Part shown: positions 19,049 through 27,650 of the stretch, piece by piece | Position numbering within the stretch: position 1 is the stretch's first letter | How the letters are laid out: the number at the start of each line of letters is the position of its first letter | Assembly (NCBI GenBank): GCA_005503165.1 | Contig: SCNT01000018.1 | Location: forward strand, 25,847-89,846 | Reading direction: 5' to 3' | DNA: 64,000 nt | Origin: Sphingomonadaceae bacterium 3R27E2-A | GTDB lineage: Bacteria; Pseudomonadota; Alphaproteobacteria; Sphingomonadales; Sphingomonadaceae | Notes under the pieces: generated by a model | What the model was told of the DNA's origin: nothing | Databases searched by the model: none | What the model saw: the letters and a program-made list of their open reading frames with translations, nothing else | Translations under genes and position numbers: made by a program

Positions 19049-19100
19049 GCTTGAGTCTCCCGAATATGTTGCCGCTGCCTCAGCCGAGTTGCGAGCCGAT

Positions 19101-19141
19101 TGCAAGGGATAGACTTGCAGGTCGATGCTGCATATTTGCAG
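19101..19141. promoter_or_regulatory. Cluster of TGCA-centred dyads, probable LysR operator for mmsA/lysR
   Basis: Three overlapping inverted repeats share the half-site TGCA: TGCAAG-N7-CTTGCA (19101-19119), TGCAG-N7-CTGCA (19116-19132) and CTGCA-N4-TGCAG (19128-19141). The array lies between mmsA (start 19048, leftward) and the LysR gene (start 19145, rightward). LysR proteins bind such multiple dyads as tetramers; repression of its own gene would follow from the closeness to the start. Confidence 0.55.
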
Positions 19142-19144
19142 GAC

Positions 19145-20032
19145 ATGGACTGGGACAAGCTGCAATATTTCCTGACCGTCGCGCAGCAGGGTACGCTCGC
19201 GCGCGCAGGCGCGGCGCTCCAGGTCGATGCGACGACGGTCAGCCGGCAGGTGAGCGCGCTCGAGGCGGCGTTGCAACAGACATTGTTCGAACGCGCGCCC
19301 GGCGGTTTCAATCTCACGGCGGCCGGCCGCGCGCTCGTCCCGCATGCCGAGGCGATGGCCGCGGCGGCGGCGCGTATCCGCTCGGCGGAGGGCGGCAACA
19401 CGGCCTTGTCGGGGCAATTGCGGGTGAGTGTGTCCGAAGGCTTCGGCAACAGCTTCATCGCGCCGCGCCTCGCGGGCTTCGTCGCCGCGCATCCCGAGCT
19501 CGAGATCGACCTCGTCGCCTCGTCGGGCTTTCTCAACCCGTCGCGGCGCGAGGCCGATATGGCGGTGCTGCTCGCGCGGCCCCGGAAAGGCCCGCTGATC
19601 ACGCGCAAATTGTCGGACTACAGCCTTGGCCTTTATGCCCCCGCCCATCGCCCCGACTGGCAGGAAGCGGTCGCGACGACGCCGCTGTCGCGCGCGGGGG
19701 TGCCGGTGATCGGCTATGTTCCCGACATTCTTTACGCGCCCGAGCTCGACTATCTGGGCGAGATCGAGCCGGGGCTGCGCGCCGGGGTGCGGTCGTCCTC
19801 GATCCTCGCGCAAAGGCGGATGATCGCGGGCGGTGCAGGCGTCGGCGTTTTGCCCTGCTTCCTCGCGGCGGGCGATCCGGCGCTGGTGCGCGTGCGGCCC
19901 GATCAGGTCATCGCGCGCGCCTTCTGGCTCGCGCTCCACCGCGACGTCGCCCCGCAACCGCGCATCCGTGCGTTCATCGACTGGCTCGATAGCGAGGTGC
20001 GCGAGAGCCGGGGGTTGTTCGTGCCGACTTAG
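19145..20032 (+). CDS. LysR-type transcriptional regulator, probable regulator of the valine genes
   Basis: Two hundred ninety-five residues. The N-terminal winged helix runs over residues 1-60 with YFLTVAQQGTLARAGAALQVDATTVSRQVSALE; the effector domain (90-290) has LRVSVSEGFGNSFIAP. The ATG at 19145 is chosen because the HTH normally begins within a few residues of the start. It is divergent from mmsA with 96 nt between them. In Pseudomonas the mms genes are run by an AraC-type MmsR, so a LysR here is a different solution. Confidence 0.9.
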   Translation: MDWDKLQYFLTVAQQGTLARAGAALQVDATTVSRQVSALEAALQQTLFERAPGGFNLTAAGRALVPHAEAMAAAAARIRSAEGGNTALSGQLRVSVSEGFGNSFIAPRLAGFVAAHPELEIDLVASSGFLNPSRREADMAVLLARPRKGPLITRKLSDYSLGLYAPAHRPDWQEAVATTPLSRAGVPVIGYVPDILYAPELDYLGEIEPGLRAGVRSSSILAQRRMIAGGAGVGVLPCFLAAGDPALVRVRPDQVIARAFWLALHRDVAPQPRIRAFIDWLDSEVRESRGLFVPT

Positions 20033-20039
20033 GCTGTGT

Positions 20040-20134
20040 CGTCATTGCGAGCGAAGCGAAGCAATCTCCGGCGATCGTCCGCGCTGATCGATGGCTGGGG
20101 ATTGCCGCGTCGCCTGCGGCTCCTCGCAATGACG
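20040..20134. repeat. Family B palindromic repeat, copy 1
   Basis: Bounded by CGTCATTGCGAG (20040-20051) and its exact complement CTCGCAATGACG (20123-20134), with internal AGCGAAGCAATCTCC matched by GGGGATTGC. The second copy is at 32258-32350 with the same ends and order. It separates the LysR gene from the SOS cassette. Confidence 0.85.
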
Positions 20135-20189
20135 ATGAAAATCATATCCCTGACTCGTCTTGACAAGCGCTGCCTCGAAAGCGCTAATA

Positions 20190-20204
20190 GAACAAATCAG
20201 GAAC
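20190..20204 (+). promoter_or_regulatory. LexA (SOS) box of the imuA-imuB-dnaE2 operon
   Basis: GAAC-AAATCAG-GAAC, an exact match to the GAAC-N7-GAAC operator of alphaproteobacterial LexA. It ends 3 nt before the imuA ATG and covers the likely Shine-Dalgarno (CAGGA), so bound LexA would sit on or after the transcription start. Confidence 0.85.
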
Positions 20205-20207
20205 ATC

Positions 20208-20996
20208 ATGCCCCACGAGTCGCACCCTTCTATCGCCGGCCTGCGCCGGCGTCTCGCCCGGATCACCGGCGAAGCCGAGCTGCGTGGGCAAAGCGCCGGA
20301 CGGCTGGCGAGTGGCCATGCAGACTTCGACGCCGCGCTCGGCGGCGGGCTGGCGACGGGGCGCCTGCACGAATTTTTCGCCGCCGATGCGCTCGATGCGA
20401 CGAGCGCCGCCGCCTTTGCCGCGCTGCTCGCGCTGCGCACGCCGGGTGCGACACCGCTGGTCTGGCTGCGCACCGCCGATACCGCGCGGCGCGGGGGGCA
20501 TATCTATGCGCCGGGTATCGCCGAGCTCGGCGGCGATCCCGACCGGCTGCTACTGATCGAGCCGCCCGATCCCAAATTGCTGCTCGCCTGCGCCAATGAC
20601 GCGATCCGTTGCGCCGGGTCGGCGGCGGTGATCGTCGAAAGCTGGGGCCGCTGGCCCGCGCTCGACCTCACCGCCGGGCGCCGCCTCGCACTCGGCGCAC
20701 GCGACGCGGCGACGACGCTGCTGATGCTGCGGCTGGGCGCAGCGCCGAGCCCGAGCGTCGCCGAAACGCGCTGGAGCGTCGCGGCGGCGCCGTCGCGCGC
20801 GCTCGACGCCAATGCGCCGGGGGCGCCCGCCTTCGACCTCGAGCTGCTGCGGCGGCGTGGCGGCGCGGCGCGCGGGCGGTGGCAAATGGAATGGCATCAT
20901 GACGAACAAGCCTTCGGGGACCCGGCGCTATCTGGCGCTATTCTTCCCGTGGCTGCCCGCCGAGCGGCTCTGCCGCACGGCGCCGCGGCCGCCTGA
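20208..20996 (+). CDS. imuA: ImuA, SOS mutagenesis accessory protein
   Basis: Two hundred sixty-two residues, distant RecA/SulA-like fold. The family pattern LGGGLATGRLHEFF near 40-55 stands where RecA has its start of the core, but no Walker A GxxxxGKT follows, so ATP binding is doubtful, as usual for ImuA. It works with ImuB and DnaE2 in translesion synthesis. ATG at 20208 is chosen because it follows the LexA box and CAGGAA. Overlaps imuB by 98 nt in another frame. Confidence 0.9.
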   Translation: MPHESHPSIAGLRRRLARITGEAELRGQSAGRLASGHADFDAALGGGLATGRLHEFFAADALDATSAAAFAALLALRTPGATPLVWLRTADTARRGGHIYAPGIAELGGDPDRLLLIEPPDPKLLLACANDAIRCAGSAAVIVESWGRWPALDLTAGRRLALGARDAATTLLMLRLGAAPSPSVAETRWSVAAAPSRALDANAPGAPAFDLELLRRRGGAARGRWQMEWHHDEQAFGDPALSGAILPVAARRAALPHGAAAA

Positions 20997-22449
20997 CGCT
21001 CCGCTCGTCTTCGCCGAAAAGCAGCGCGGCGCGCTCCGCCTTGCGAGCGTCGATCGCGCGGCGCAGGCGGTCGGGCTCGCCCCCGGCATGCCGCTCGCCG
21101 ACGCGCGCGCGCGGGTGCCCGAACTGCTCGTGGTCCAGCACGACCCGGTCGCCGACGCCGCCTGGCTCGACCGGCTCGCGCTCGGGTGCAACCGCTATAC
21201 GCCGCTCGTCGCGATCGACGCCCCCGACGGGCTGATCCTCGACATCACGGGGACCGGCCATCTGCTGGGCGGCGAGGCCGAACTGATCGACGATGTCGAA
21301 AGGCGGCTGTCGCGGCTCGGGATGAACGTGCGGACCGCGCTCGGCCCGACCGCCGATGCGGCGCGCGCGCTCGCGCATTACCAGACGCGTCCCGCCCCCG
21401 ACGAGGATCAGGCGGTGCGCCGCCTGCCCGTCGCGGCGCTCGAACTCGAGCCCGAGGCGACGACCGCGCTGGTGCGCGCGGGATTGAAGACGATCGGCGA
21501 TCTCGCGAGCCGGCCGATGGCGAATATCGCCGCGCGCTTCGGCGCCGGGGCGGCGAATGCGCTGCGCCGTATCCTCGGCGATGCGCCGAGTCCGCTCGAC
21601 CCGCGCATCGCCCCGCCCCCGGTCGCGACCGAACGCCGCTTCGCCGAGCCGCTCGGCAGCACCGCGCATGCGACCAGAGTGCTGGCGGAACTGGTGGACG
21701 AGGCGATGGTCGAACTCGGCGAGCGCGGCAAGGGCGGGCGCCATTTCCGCGCGACCTTCTTTCGCAGCGACGGGCTCGCGCGGAGCATCGCGATCGAGAC
21801 CGGCCATCCGACGCGCGACACCAAGCTCGTCATGCGCCTCTTCGCCGAGCGGATGGACGGGCTCGCCGACCCGCTCGACCCCGGCTTCGGCTTCGACATG
21901 ATCCGCCTCGCTGTGCCGCGGCTCGAGACGCTCGGCGCGACACAACTCAAGCTCGAAGGCGGCGCGGTGCGCAGCGCGGCGATGAACGAACTCGTCGACC
22001 GGATGACGACGCGGCTCGGGCGGGGGCGGGTGCGCCGCCTGCTTGCCGCCGACACGCATATTCCCGAACAGGCGCAGCTCGCGCTCCCCGCGATCGACGC
22101 CCAACAATCTTGGCCGCCGCCCGAACCCTGGCAGGCGCCCGACCCCGGCGAGCCGCCGACGCGCCCCTTCCACCTCTTCGATCCGCCGCAGCCGATCGAG
22201 GTGATCGCCGAGGTTCCCGATGGTCCGCCGCACCAGTTCCGCTGGCGGCGGCAAGCGCATGCAGTGCGCCGCTACGAAGGCCCCGAACGCATCGCCGCCG
22301 AATGGTGGCGCCGCCGCGACAACGCCGGGCTGACGCGCGATTATTACCGCGTCGAGGATGCGCAAGGCCGCCGCTTCTGGCTGTTCCGCCACGGGCTCTA
22401 TGAGGAAAAGGAACGGCCGCGCTGGTATATTCATGGGGTGTTCGCATGA
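20899..22449 (+). CDS. imuB: ImuB, Y-family polymerase-like protein
   Basis: Five hundred sixteen residues. The N-terminus YLALFFPWLPAERL is the ImuB version of the polymerase catalytic start, with Phe-Pro in place of the first metal Asp, so it should be inactive as a polymerase. Helix-hairpin-helix GLKTIGDLASRP lies near 195-206 and a little-finger-like domain follows. ImuB bridges DnaE2 and the beta clamp. ATG at 20899 must be used, or one close by, because the conserved segment starts near 20932, well inside imuA. Confidence 0.92.
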   Translation: MTNKPSGTRRYLALFFPWLPAERLCRTAPRPPDAPLVFAEKQRGALRLASVDRAAQAVGLAPGMPLADARARVPELLVVQHDPVADAAWLDRLALGCNRYTPLVAIDAPDGLILDITGTGHLLGGEAELIDDVERRLSRLGMNVRTALGPTADAARALAHYQTRPAPDEDQAVRRLPVAALELEPEATTALVRAGLKTIGDLASRPMANIAARFGAGAANALRRILGDAPSPLDPRIAPPPVATERRFAEPLGSTAHATRVLAELVDEAMVELGERGKGGRHFRATFFRSDGLARSIAIETGHPTRDTKLVMRLFAERMDGLADPLDPGFGFDMIRLAVPRLETLGATQLKLEGGAVRSAAMNELVDRMTTRLGRGRVRRLLAADTHIPEQAQLALPAIDAQQSWPPPEPWQAPDPGEPPTRPFHLFDPPQPIEVIAEVPDGPPHQFRWRRQAHAVRRYEGPERIAAEWWRRRDNAGLTRDYYRVEDAQGRRFWLFRHGLYEEKERPRWYIHGVFA

Positions 22450-25400
22450 GCGACGCCCCCGTCTTCGCCGAGCTGGTTGCCGCGACCAACTACAGCTTCC
22501 TGCGCGGCGCCTCGCACCCCGCCGACATGGTCGCGCGCGCGCTCGAACTCGGCATGAGCGGCATCGGCATCGCCGACCGGAACAGCGTCGCGGGCGTGGT
22601 GCGCGCGTGGGCCTTTCTGAAAGAGTTGCAGGTCAAAGACCCGGAGAGCGTCGCGCATTTCCGGCTGGTCGTCGGCGCACGGCTCGTCTTCGCCGACGGG
22701 ACGCCCGACATCGTCGCCTATCCGGTCGGCCGTCAAGGCTGGGGGCGGCTGACCCGGCTGCTGTCGACCGGGAACCTGCGCGCGCAGAAGGGCGACTGCA
22801 TTCTTAAGCTCGAAGACCTGCTGGAGGATTGCGACGACCTGCTGCTGATCGCGATGGATGGCAACGAGGCCCTGCTTCACACCCTCAAGCGCCAACGACC
22901 GAAATCGGTCTGGCTCGCTGCCACCAGGCCGCATTCGGGCGCCGACGCGCGCCAATTGGCGAAACTCCAGCGCTTGTCGGCGGCGACCGGCGTCCCGCTC
23001 CTCGCGACCAACGACGCGCTATATGCGACCCGCGAACAGCGGCCGCTGCACGACATCATCACCTGCATCCGCGAAGGCGTGACCGTCCAGAAAGCGGGCA
23101 AGCGGCTACGGGCCAATGGCGAACGCCACCTGAAAGCGCCTGCCGAGATGAAGCGGTTGTTCGAGGGCCATCCAAAGGCGATCGGGCAAAGCGTCAAGCT
23201 GCTCGCGCGCATCGGTTTCGATCTTGAGGACCTGCGCTATGAATATCCGCACGAACCGGTTCCGCCCGGCTGGAAGCCGTTCAACTATCTTCATCATCTG
23301 GTGAAGACCGCAGCGGAGAAGCGGTACGGAACCCCCCTCACCCCCAAGATTCGCAAGCTGATCGGCAACGAACTTCGTCTGATCAGGCGCCGAAAATATG
23401 TCTATTATTTCCTGACCGTCTACGACCTCGTCCGCTTCGCACGCGCGCAGAAACCTCCGATCCTGTGCCAGGGGCGCGGCTCGGCTGCCAATTCGATCGT
23501 CTGCTTCCTGCTCGGCGTCACCTCGGTTGATCCCGACGAGCATAAACTGCTTTTCTCGCGCTTCGTGTCGGCCGAGCGTGACGATCCCCCCGACATCGAC
23601 GTCGATTTCGAGCATGAGCGGCGCGAGGAAGTGATCCAATATATCTATGGTCGCTACACGCGCGACCGCGCCGCAATCGCTGCGACCGTCATCCATTACC
23701 GCCCGCGCAGCACGATCCGCGAGGTCGGCAAGGCGCTGGGCCTCAGCGAAGATGTCACCGCACGGCTTGCCGACACGAGTTGGGGAAACTGGGGGAATGA
23801 AGTCCCCGTCGAGCGGCTGGTCCAGGCCGGGCTCGATCCGCACAATGGCGAGATCGAGCGGCTGCATCGCTTGGTCGGGGAGCTGCTGGAGGCGCCGCGC
23901 CATCTGTCGCAGCATGTCGGCGGTTTCGTGCTGACCCAAGGGCGGCTCGACGAACTGGTGCCCATTCACAATGCCGCGATGGAGGATCGTACCTTCATCG
24001 AATGGGACAAGGACGATATCGACGCGCTCGGGCTGATGAAGGTCGATGTGCTCGCGCTCGGGATGCTGACCTGTATCCGCAAATGCTACGACCTGATGCG
24101 TGAGCATGGTCTCGGCGACCACACGCTGGAACTCGATATCGATTGCAAGGACAAAGCCGTCTACAAAATGCTTCAGCGCGGCGACAGCATCGGCGTCTTC
24201 CAGGTCGAGAGCCGGGCACAGATCAACATGCTGCCGCGCCTGAAACCCAAAAAATTCTATGATCTGGTCGTTCAGGTCGCAATCGTCCGTCCGGGTCCGA
24301 TCGAGGGCGATATGGTGCATCCTTATTTGCGGCGCCGGAATGGGGAAGAGGCGGTAGAATATCCGTCACCGGCTCCGGAATATCCTCAGGACGAACTCGT
24401 CGATGTCCTGGGTGACACCTATGGCGTTCCCCTGTTCCAGGAGCAGGCCATGAAGCTCGCCATCGTCGCCGCGGGCTTCACTCCCGAAGAAGCCAATGGC
24501 CTTCGCCGCGCCATGGCAACCTTTCGCAACGTCGGCACGATCGAGAATTTTCGCGAGAAGATGGTCAACGGCATGGTCGGGCGGGGTTACGAAAAGGATT
24601 TCGCCGAACGCTGCTTCAAGCAGATCGAGGGGTTCGGCAGCTACGGCTTTCCCGAGAGCCACGCCCAATCCTTCGCTCGACTCGTCTATGTCTCGTCATG
24701 GATCAAGCATTATCACCCCGCGGTCTTTACCTGCGGCCTGCTCAACTCGCAGCCCATGGGCTTCTACGCCCCCGCACAGCTCGTGCGTGACGCCCGCGAG
24801 CATGGGGTCGAAGTGCGCGAGGTCGACGTCAATTTCAGCACATGGGACAACGGCCTCGAGCGGCGAGACGACGGTGCGCTCGCGCTGCGATTGGGTTTTC
24901 GGCAGGTTGACGGGTTTCGCGAGGCTTGGGCGGAACAGATCGTCGCTGCCCACACCGTCCCCTTCGCCAGCATCGAGGCACTCGCGCGGGGCGCGGGCCT
25001 GCCGCCCCGCGCGCTACGGCTGCTTGCCGAGGCCGATGCGTGCAATTCGATGGGGCTCGAGCGGCGGCCGGCCTTGTGGGACGCGCGGCGGGTGCGGCAG
25101 GGGGTGCTGCCGCTGTTCGGCGCCGCCGAGGCCGACGAACTCGGCGCAGAGGATGACGCCAGGCTGCCCCCGACACCGATGGTCGAGCATGTGCTCACCG
25201 ATTACCAGACGACGCGGTTGTCGCTCAAAGGCCATCCGATGGCCTTCCTGCGCCGCCGCCTCGATAACGAAGGGATTTTGAGCTGCCTGCAGGTCGGCGC
25301 CGCAAAGAACGGTGCGCTCGTGCGCGCCGCGGGGGTGGTGCTGATCCGCCAGCGTCCGGGCAAGGGCAATGCGATCTTCATCACGCTCGAGGACGAGGGC

Positions 25401-25718
25401 GGGATCGTCAACGTCCTGCTCTGGGCGCGCCAGTTCGAACGCTATCGCCGTGCCGTCATGGCGTCGCGGCTGATGGAAGTCGCGGGCGAGGTGCAGCGGA
25501 GCAAAGAGGGCGTCGTCCACCTGATGGCGAACCGCATCACCGATCGCACCGCCTTGCTCGATACGCTGGGCAGCGACCGGACGTTCGAGCCCGAGCTATG
25601 CCGCGCCGACGAAGTCGCGCATCCGCAGCAGCCGCGCGGCGCCAAAGCGGAATGGGCGCAGCGCCACGGCCATCCGCGCGACGTGCGCATCCTGCCCAAG
25701 TCGCGCGATTTTCATTGA
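22446..25718 (+). CDS. dnaE2: Error-prone DNA polymerase III alpha subunit
   Basis: One thousand ninety residues, shorter than replicative DnaE. PHP domain at 1-270, polymerase core with PPDIDVDFEHERREE (metal-binding Asp near 382-388) and LCQGRGSAANS upstream, FGSYGFPESHAQSFA near 735, and a C-terminal OB domain (VLIRQRPGKGNAIFITLEDE near 965). The product copies past lesions at the cost of mutations when induced by DNA damage. The ATG overlaps the imuB stop (ATGA), completing a three-gene SOS operon. Confidence 0.97.
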   Translation: MSDAPVFAELVAATNYSFLRGASHPADMVARALELGMSGIGIADRNSVAGVVRAWAFLKELQVKDPESVAHFRLVVGARLVFADGTPDIVAYPVGRQGWGRLTRLLSTGNLRAQKGDCILKLEDLLEDCDDLLLIAMDGNEALLHTLKRQRPKSVWLAATRPHSGADARQLAKLQRLSAATGVPLLATNDALYATREQRPLHDIITCIREGVTVQKAGKRLRANGERHLKAPAEMKRLFEGHPKAIGQSVKLLARIGFDLEDLRYEYPHEPVPPGWKPFNYLHHLVKTAAEKRYGTPLTPKIRKLIGNELRLIRRRKYVYYFLTVYDLVRFARAQKPPILCQGRGSAANSIVCFLLGVTSVDPDEHKLLFSRFVSAERDDPPDIDVDFEHERREEVIQYIYGRYTRDRAAIAATVIHYRPRSTIREVGKALGLSEDVTARLADTSWGNWGNEVPVERLVQAGLDPHNGEIERLHRLVGELLEAPRHLSQHVGGFVLTQGRLDELVPIHNAAMEDRTFIEWDKDDIDALGLMKVDVLALGMLTCIRKCYDLMREHGLGDHTLELDIDCKDKAVYKMLQRGDSIGVFQVESRAQINMLPRLKPKKFYDLVVQVAIVRPGPIEGDMVHPYLRRRNGEEAVEYPSPAPEYPQDELVDVLGDTYGVPLFQEQAMKLAIVAAGFTPEEANGLRRAMATFRNVGTIENFREKMVNGMVGRGYEKDFAERCFKQIEGFGSYGFPESHAQSFARLVYVSSWIKHYHPAVFTCGLLNSQPMGFYAPAQLVRDAREHGVEVREVDVNFSTWDNGLERRDDGALALRLGFRQVDGFREAWAEQIVAAHTVPFASIEALARGAGLPPRALRLLAEADACNSMGLERRPALWDARRVRQGVLPLFGAAEADELGAEDDARLPPTPMVEHVLTDYQTTRLSLKGHPMAFLRRRLDNEGILSCLQVGAAKNGALVRAAGVVLIRQRPGKGNAIFITLEDEGGIVNVLLWARQFERYRRAVMASRLMEVAGEVQRSKEGVVHLMANRITDRTALLDTLGSDRTFEPELCRADEVAHPQQPRGAKAEWAQRHGHPRDVRILPKSRDFH

Positions 25719-25733
25719 TCTGTGGGACTTGCC

Positions 25734-26318
25734 TCAGCAGGTCAGGGCCGCGGCGAAGAGGCAGCGAAAGCGTTCGGTGCATTCGGCGACCTCCTCTTCG
25801 CTGCCGGCGAAGCCGTCGACCATCATGATCGTGCGCAGCACGCCGATGCCCATCAGGATCGCGAGCAGCATGTTCGCGCGGAGTTCGGATTCGTCGCCGC
25901 CGATAAGCTCGGTCAAAGGTCCGAGCACGTCGCGATGCACGAAATCGCGGATGATCTCCCCCGCTTTCGCCGACGAGGCCGAGCGCAGCATGATGATGAA
26001 CATCTCCATGCGATGCTGCCGCTCCTCATCCTCGTCCTCGACGACGAGCTGCGCGAAGAAGCCCGGGAGTTCGGCGACGGTCTTGGGCTCGCGGAACAGG
26101 TCGGGGTCCTTTTCGTCGACCACGACGGCGCGGAACAGCCCTTCCTTGCCGCCGAAATAGCGGCTGATCAGCGCGACATCGACCCCGGCGTCGCCCGCAA
26201 TGTCGCGCAGCCCGACGCTGTCGTAGCTCTCGCGCAGGAAGCGCTGGTGCGCCGCCGCCCGGATCGCAGCGCGAGTCGCGACCGCGTCACGTTTCTTGAT
26301 GACAGTCTCTCTCTCCAT
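25734..26318 (-). CDS. TetR family repressor, probably of the RND efflux operon
   Basis: One hundred ninety-four residues. The HTH covers about 15-60 with VGLRDIAGDAGVDVALISRYFGGKEGLF, followed by an all-helical ligand domain. Divergent from the RND operon with a 156-nt gap that holds a perfect dyad, so local repression of the pump is likely. The start ATG follows no strong Shine-Dalgarno; GAGGGGGC is close. Converges on dnaE2 with 15 nt between. Confidence 0.9.
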   Translation of the reverse strand: MERETVIKKRDAVATRAAIRAAAHQRFLRESYDSVGLRDIAGDAGVDVALISRYFGGKEGLFRAVVVDEKDPDLFREPKTVAELPGFFAQLVVEDEDEERQHRMEMFIIMLRSASSAKAGEIIRDFVHRDVLGPLTELIGGDESELRANMLLAILMGIGVLRTIMMVDGFAGSEEEVAECTERFRCLFAAALTC

Positions 26319-26348
26319 GCCCCCTCATTATCGACGCTGAGAATTAAA

Positions 26349-26362
26349 TCAACACCTGTTGA
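26349..26362. promoter_or_regulatory. TetR operator candidate for the RND efflux operon
   Basis: TCAACA-CC-TGTTGA, a perfect 14-nt inverted repeat in an otherwise AT-richer patch between the TetR and adaptor genes. The right half overlaps a TTGACT hexamer that can serve as -35. Confidence 0.7.
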
Positions 26363-26387
26363 CTTAGCCGCTAACGCAGATTAATCG
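26359..26387 (+). promoter_or_regulatory. Putative sigma-70 promoter of the RND operon
   Basis: TTGACT (26359-26364), 17-nt spacer, TAATCG (26382-26387). The -35 is good, the -10 partial. About 90 nt of leader would precede the adaptor ATG. Confidence 0.4.
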
Positions 26388-26474
26388 CAAGATCTGGCAT
26401 CGCGCGGCGCCTCCCCCCTCCCTGCCGCGCGGTGTCGGACCGCCCTGAAAAAAGAAAAGACGAGCCCCCCCCCC

Positions 26475-27650
26475 ATGACCTTGCGCCCTCTCTTCGCGCT
26501 TACGATCCTGTGTTCGCTGCTGCTGTCCGCCTGTTCAGGCGGCGAGGAGCAGGGCGGCCCGCCGCAGCTGCCGGTGACGGTCGCGCCGCCGCTGGTCCGC
26601 GAAATTACCGAATGGGACGATTATGTCGGCCGATTCGAGGCGGTCGACAGCGTCGAGGTGCGCCCGCGCGCCTCGGGCTATCTGCAGCGCGCGCATTTCA
26701 CCGACGGCCAGTATGTCCGCGCGGGGCAATTGCTCTTCACCATCGACGCGCGCCCGGCGCAGGCCGCGCTCGACCAGGCCCGCGCGCAGCGCGCCCGCAG
26801 CCTCGCAACGCTCGCCAATGCGAAGACCGAGCTCGCGCGCAGCGAGACGCTCGCCAGGTCGCAGGCCGCGAGCCAGGAAGAGGTCGAGCAGCGCCGCGCC
26901 GCGGTGCGCACGAGCGAGGCCGATGTCGCCGCCGCGAGCGCCGCGATTCGCGCCGCCGAGCTCAACGTCGGTTTCACCCGCGTCGTGGCGCCGATCTCGG
27001 GCCGCGTGTCGCAGCGGCTGGTCGATCCGGGCAATTCGGTGACCGCCGACCAGACCATCCTGACCACGATCGTGTCGACCAGCCCCATCCATTTCAGCTT
27101 CCAGGGGTCGGAGGCCAGCCTGCTCGACTATGAGCGCCGCGGCGACACGCTGGTCGGATCGCCGGTGCGCATCAAGCTGCAGGGCGCGGCGGATAACGGC
27201 ATCGGAGGGCGCATCGACTTCGTCGACAATGCGCTGTCGAACGGATCGGGCACGATCACCGTGCGCGCGGTGGTCCAGAACCCCGACGGCGCGCTGCGAC
27301 CCGGATTGTTCGGCCAGCTCCAGCTCGCCGCCTCGGCGCCGCGCCCGGCCTTCCTGCTGCCCGACACCGCGATCGTCACCGACGGGCCGCGCCGCGTGGC
27401 CTACGTCATCGGCCCCAAGGATGTGGTGCAGGCGCGACCGGTCCAGCTCGGCCCGGTGATCGGCAATCTGCAGGTGATCCGCTCGGGCGTGACCGCGAAG
27501 GACCGCGTCATCGTCGGCGGCATCCAGCGCGCGATGCCCGGCAAGCCCGCCAAGGTGCAGGCCGGCCGCATCGGCGCCGACGGCAAGGTGATCATGCCCA
27601 AGGGCGCGCCGCCCGCGAAAGGCGAGGCCAAGGCGGGAGCGCCCAAGTGA
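26475..27650 (+). CDS. RND efflux periplasmic adaptor (membrane fusion) lipoprotein
   Basis: Three hundred ninety-one residues. Lipoprotein signal ends in LLLSAC (Cys20). The barrel-sandwich half RPRASGYLQRAHFTDGQYVRAGQLLF (about 57-85) and its partner VGFTRVVAPISGRVSQ (165-180) flank an Ala/Arg-rich coiled-coil hairpin. A beta-barrel and membrane-proximal domain follow, with a Lys/Ala-rich tail. MexA/AcrA type; it connects the pump encoded next with the outer-membrane channel. Stop overlaps the GTG of the pump gene. Confidence 0.95.
   Translation: MTLRPLFALTILCSLLLSACSGGEEQGGPPQLPVTVAPPLVREITEWDDYVGRFEAVDSVEVRPRASGYLQRAHFTDGQYVRAGQLLFTIDARPAQAALDQARAQRARSLATLANAKTELARSETLARSQAASQEEVEQRRAAVRTSEADVAAASAAIRAAELNVGFTRVVAPISGRVSQRLVDPGNSVTADQTILTTIVSTSPIHFSFQGSEASLLDYERRGDTLVGSPVRIKLQGAADNGIGGRIDFVDNALSNGSGTITVRAVVQNPDGALRPGLFGQLQLAASAPRPAFLLPDTAIVTDGPRRVAYVIGPKDVVQARPVQLGPVIGNLQVIRSGVTAKDRVIVGGIQRAMPGKPAKVQAGRIGADGKVIMPKGAPPAKGEAKAGAPK

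Noticed and set aside
17318..19054. Long plus-strand open frame opposite mmsA
   Set aside because: Shadow of mmsA; His/Arg/Asp-rich with no domain, and mmsA is certain.
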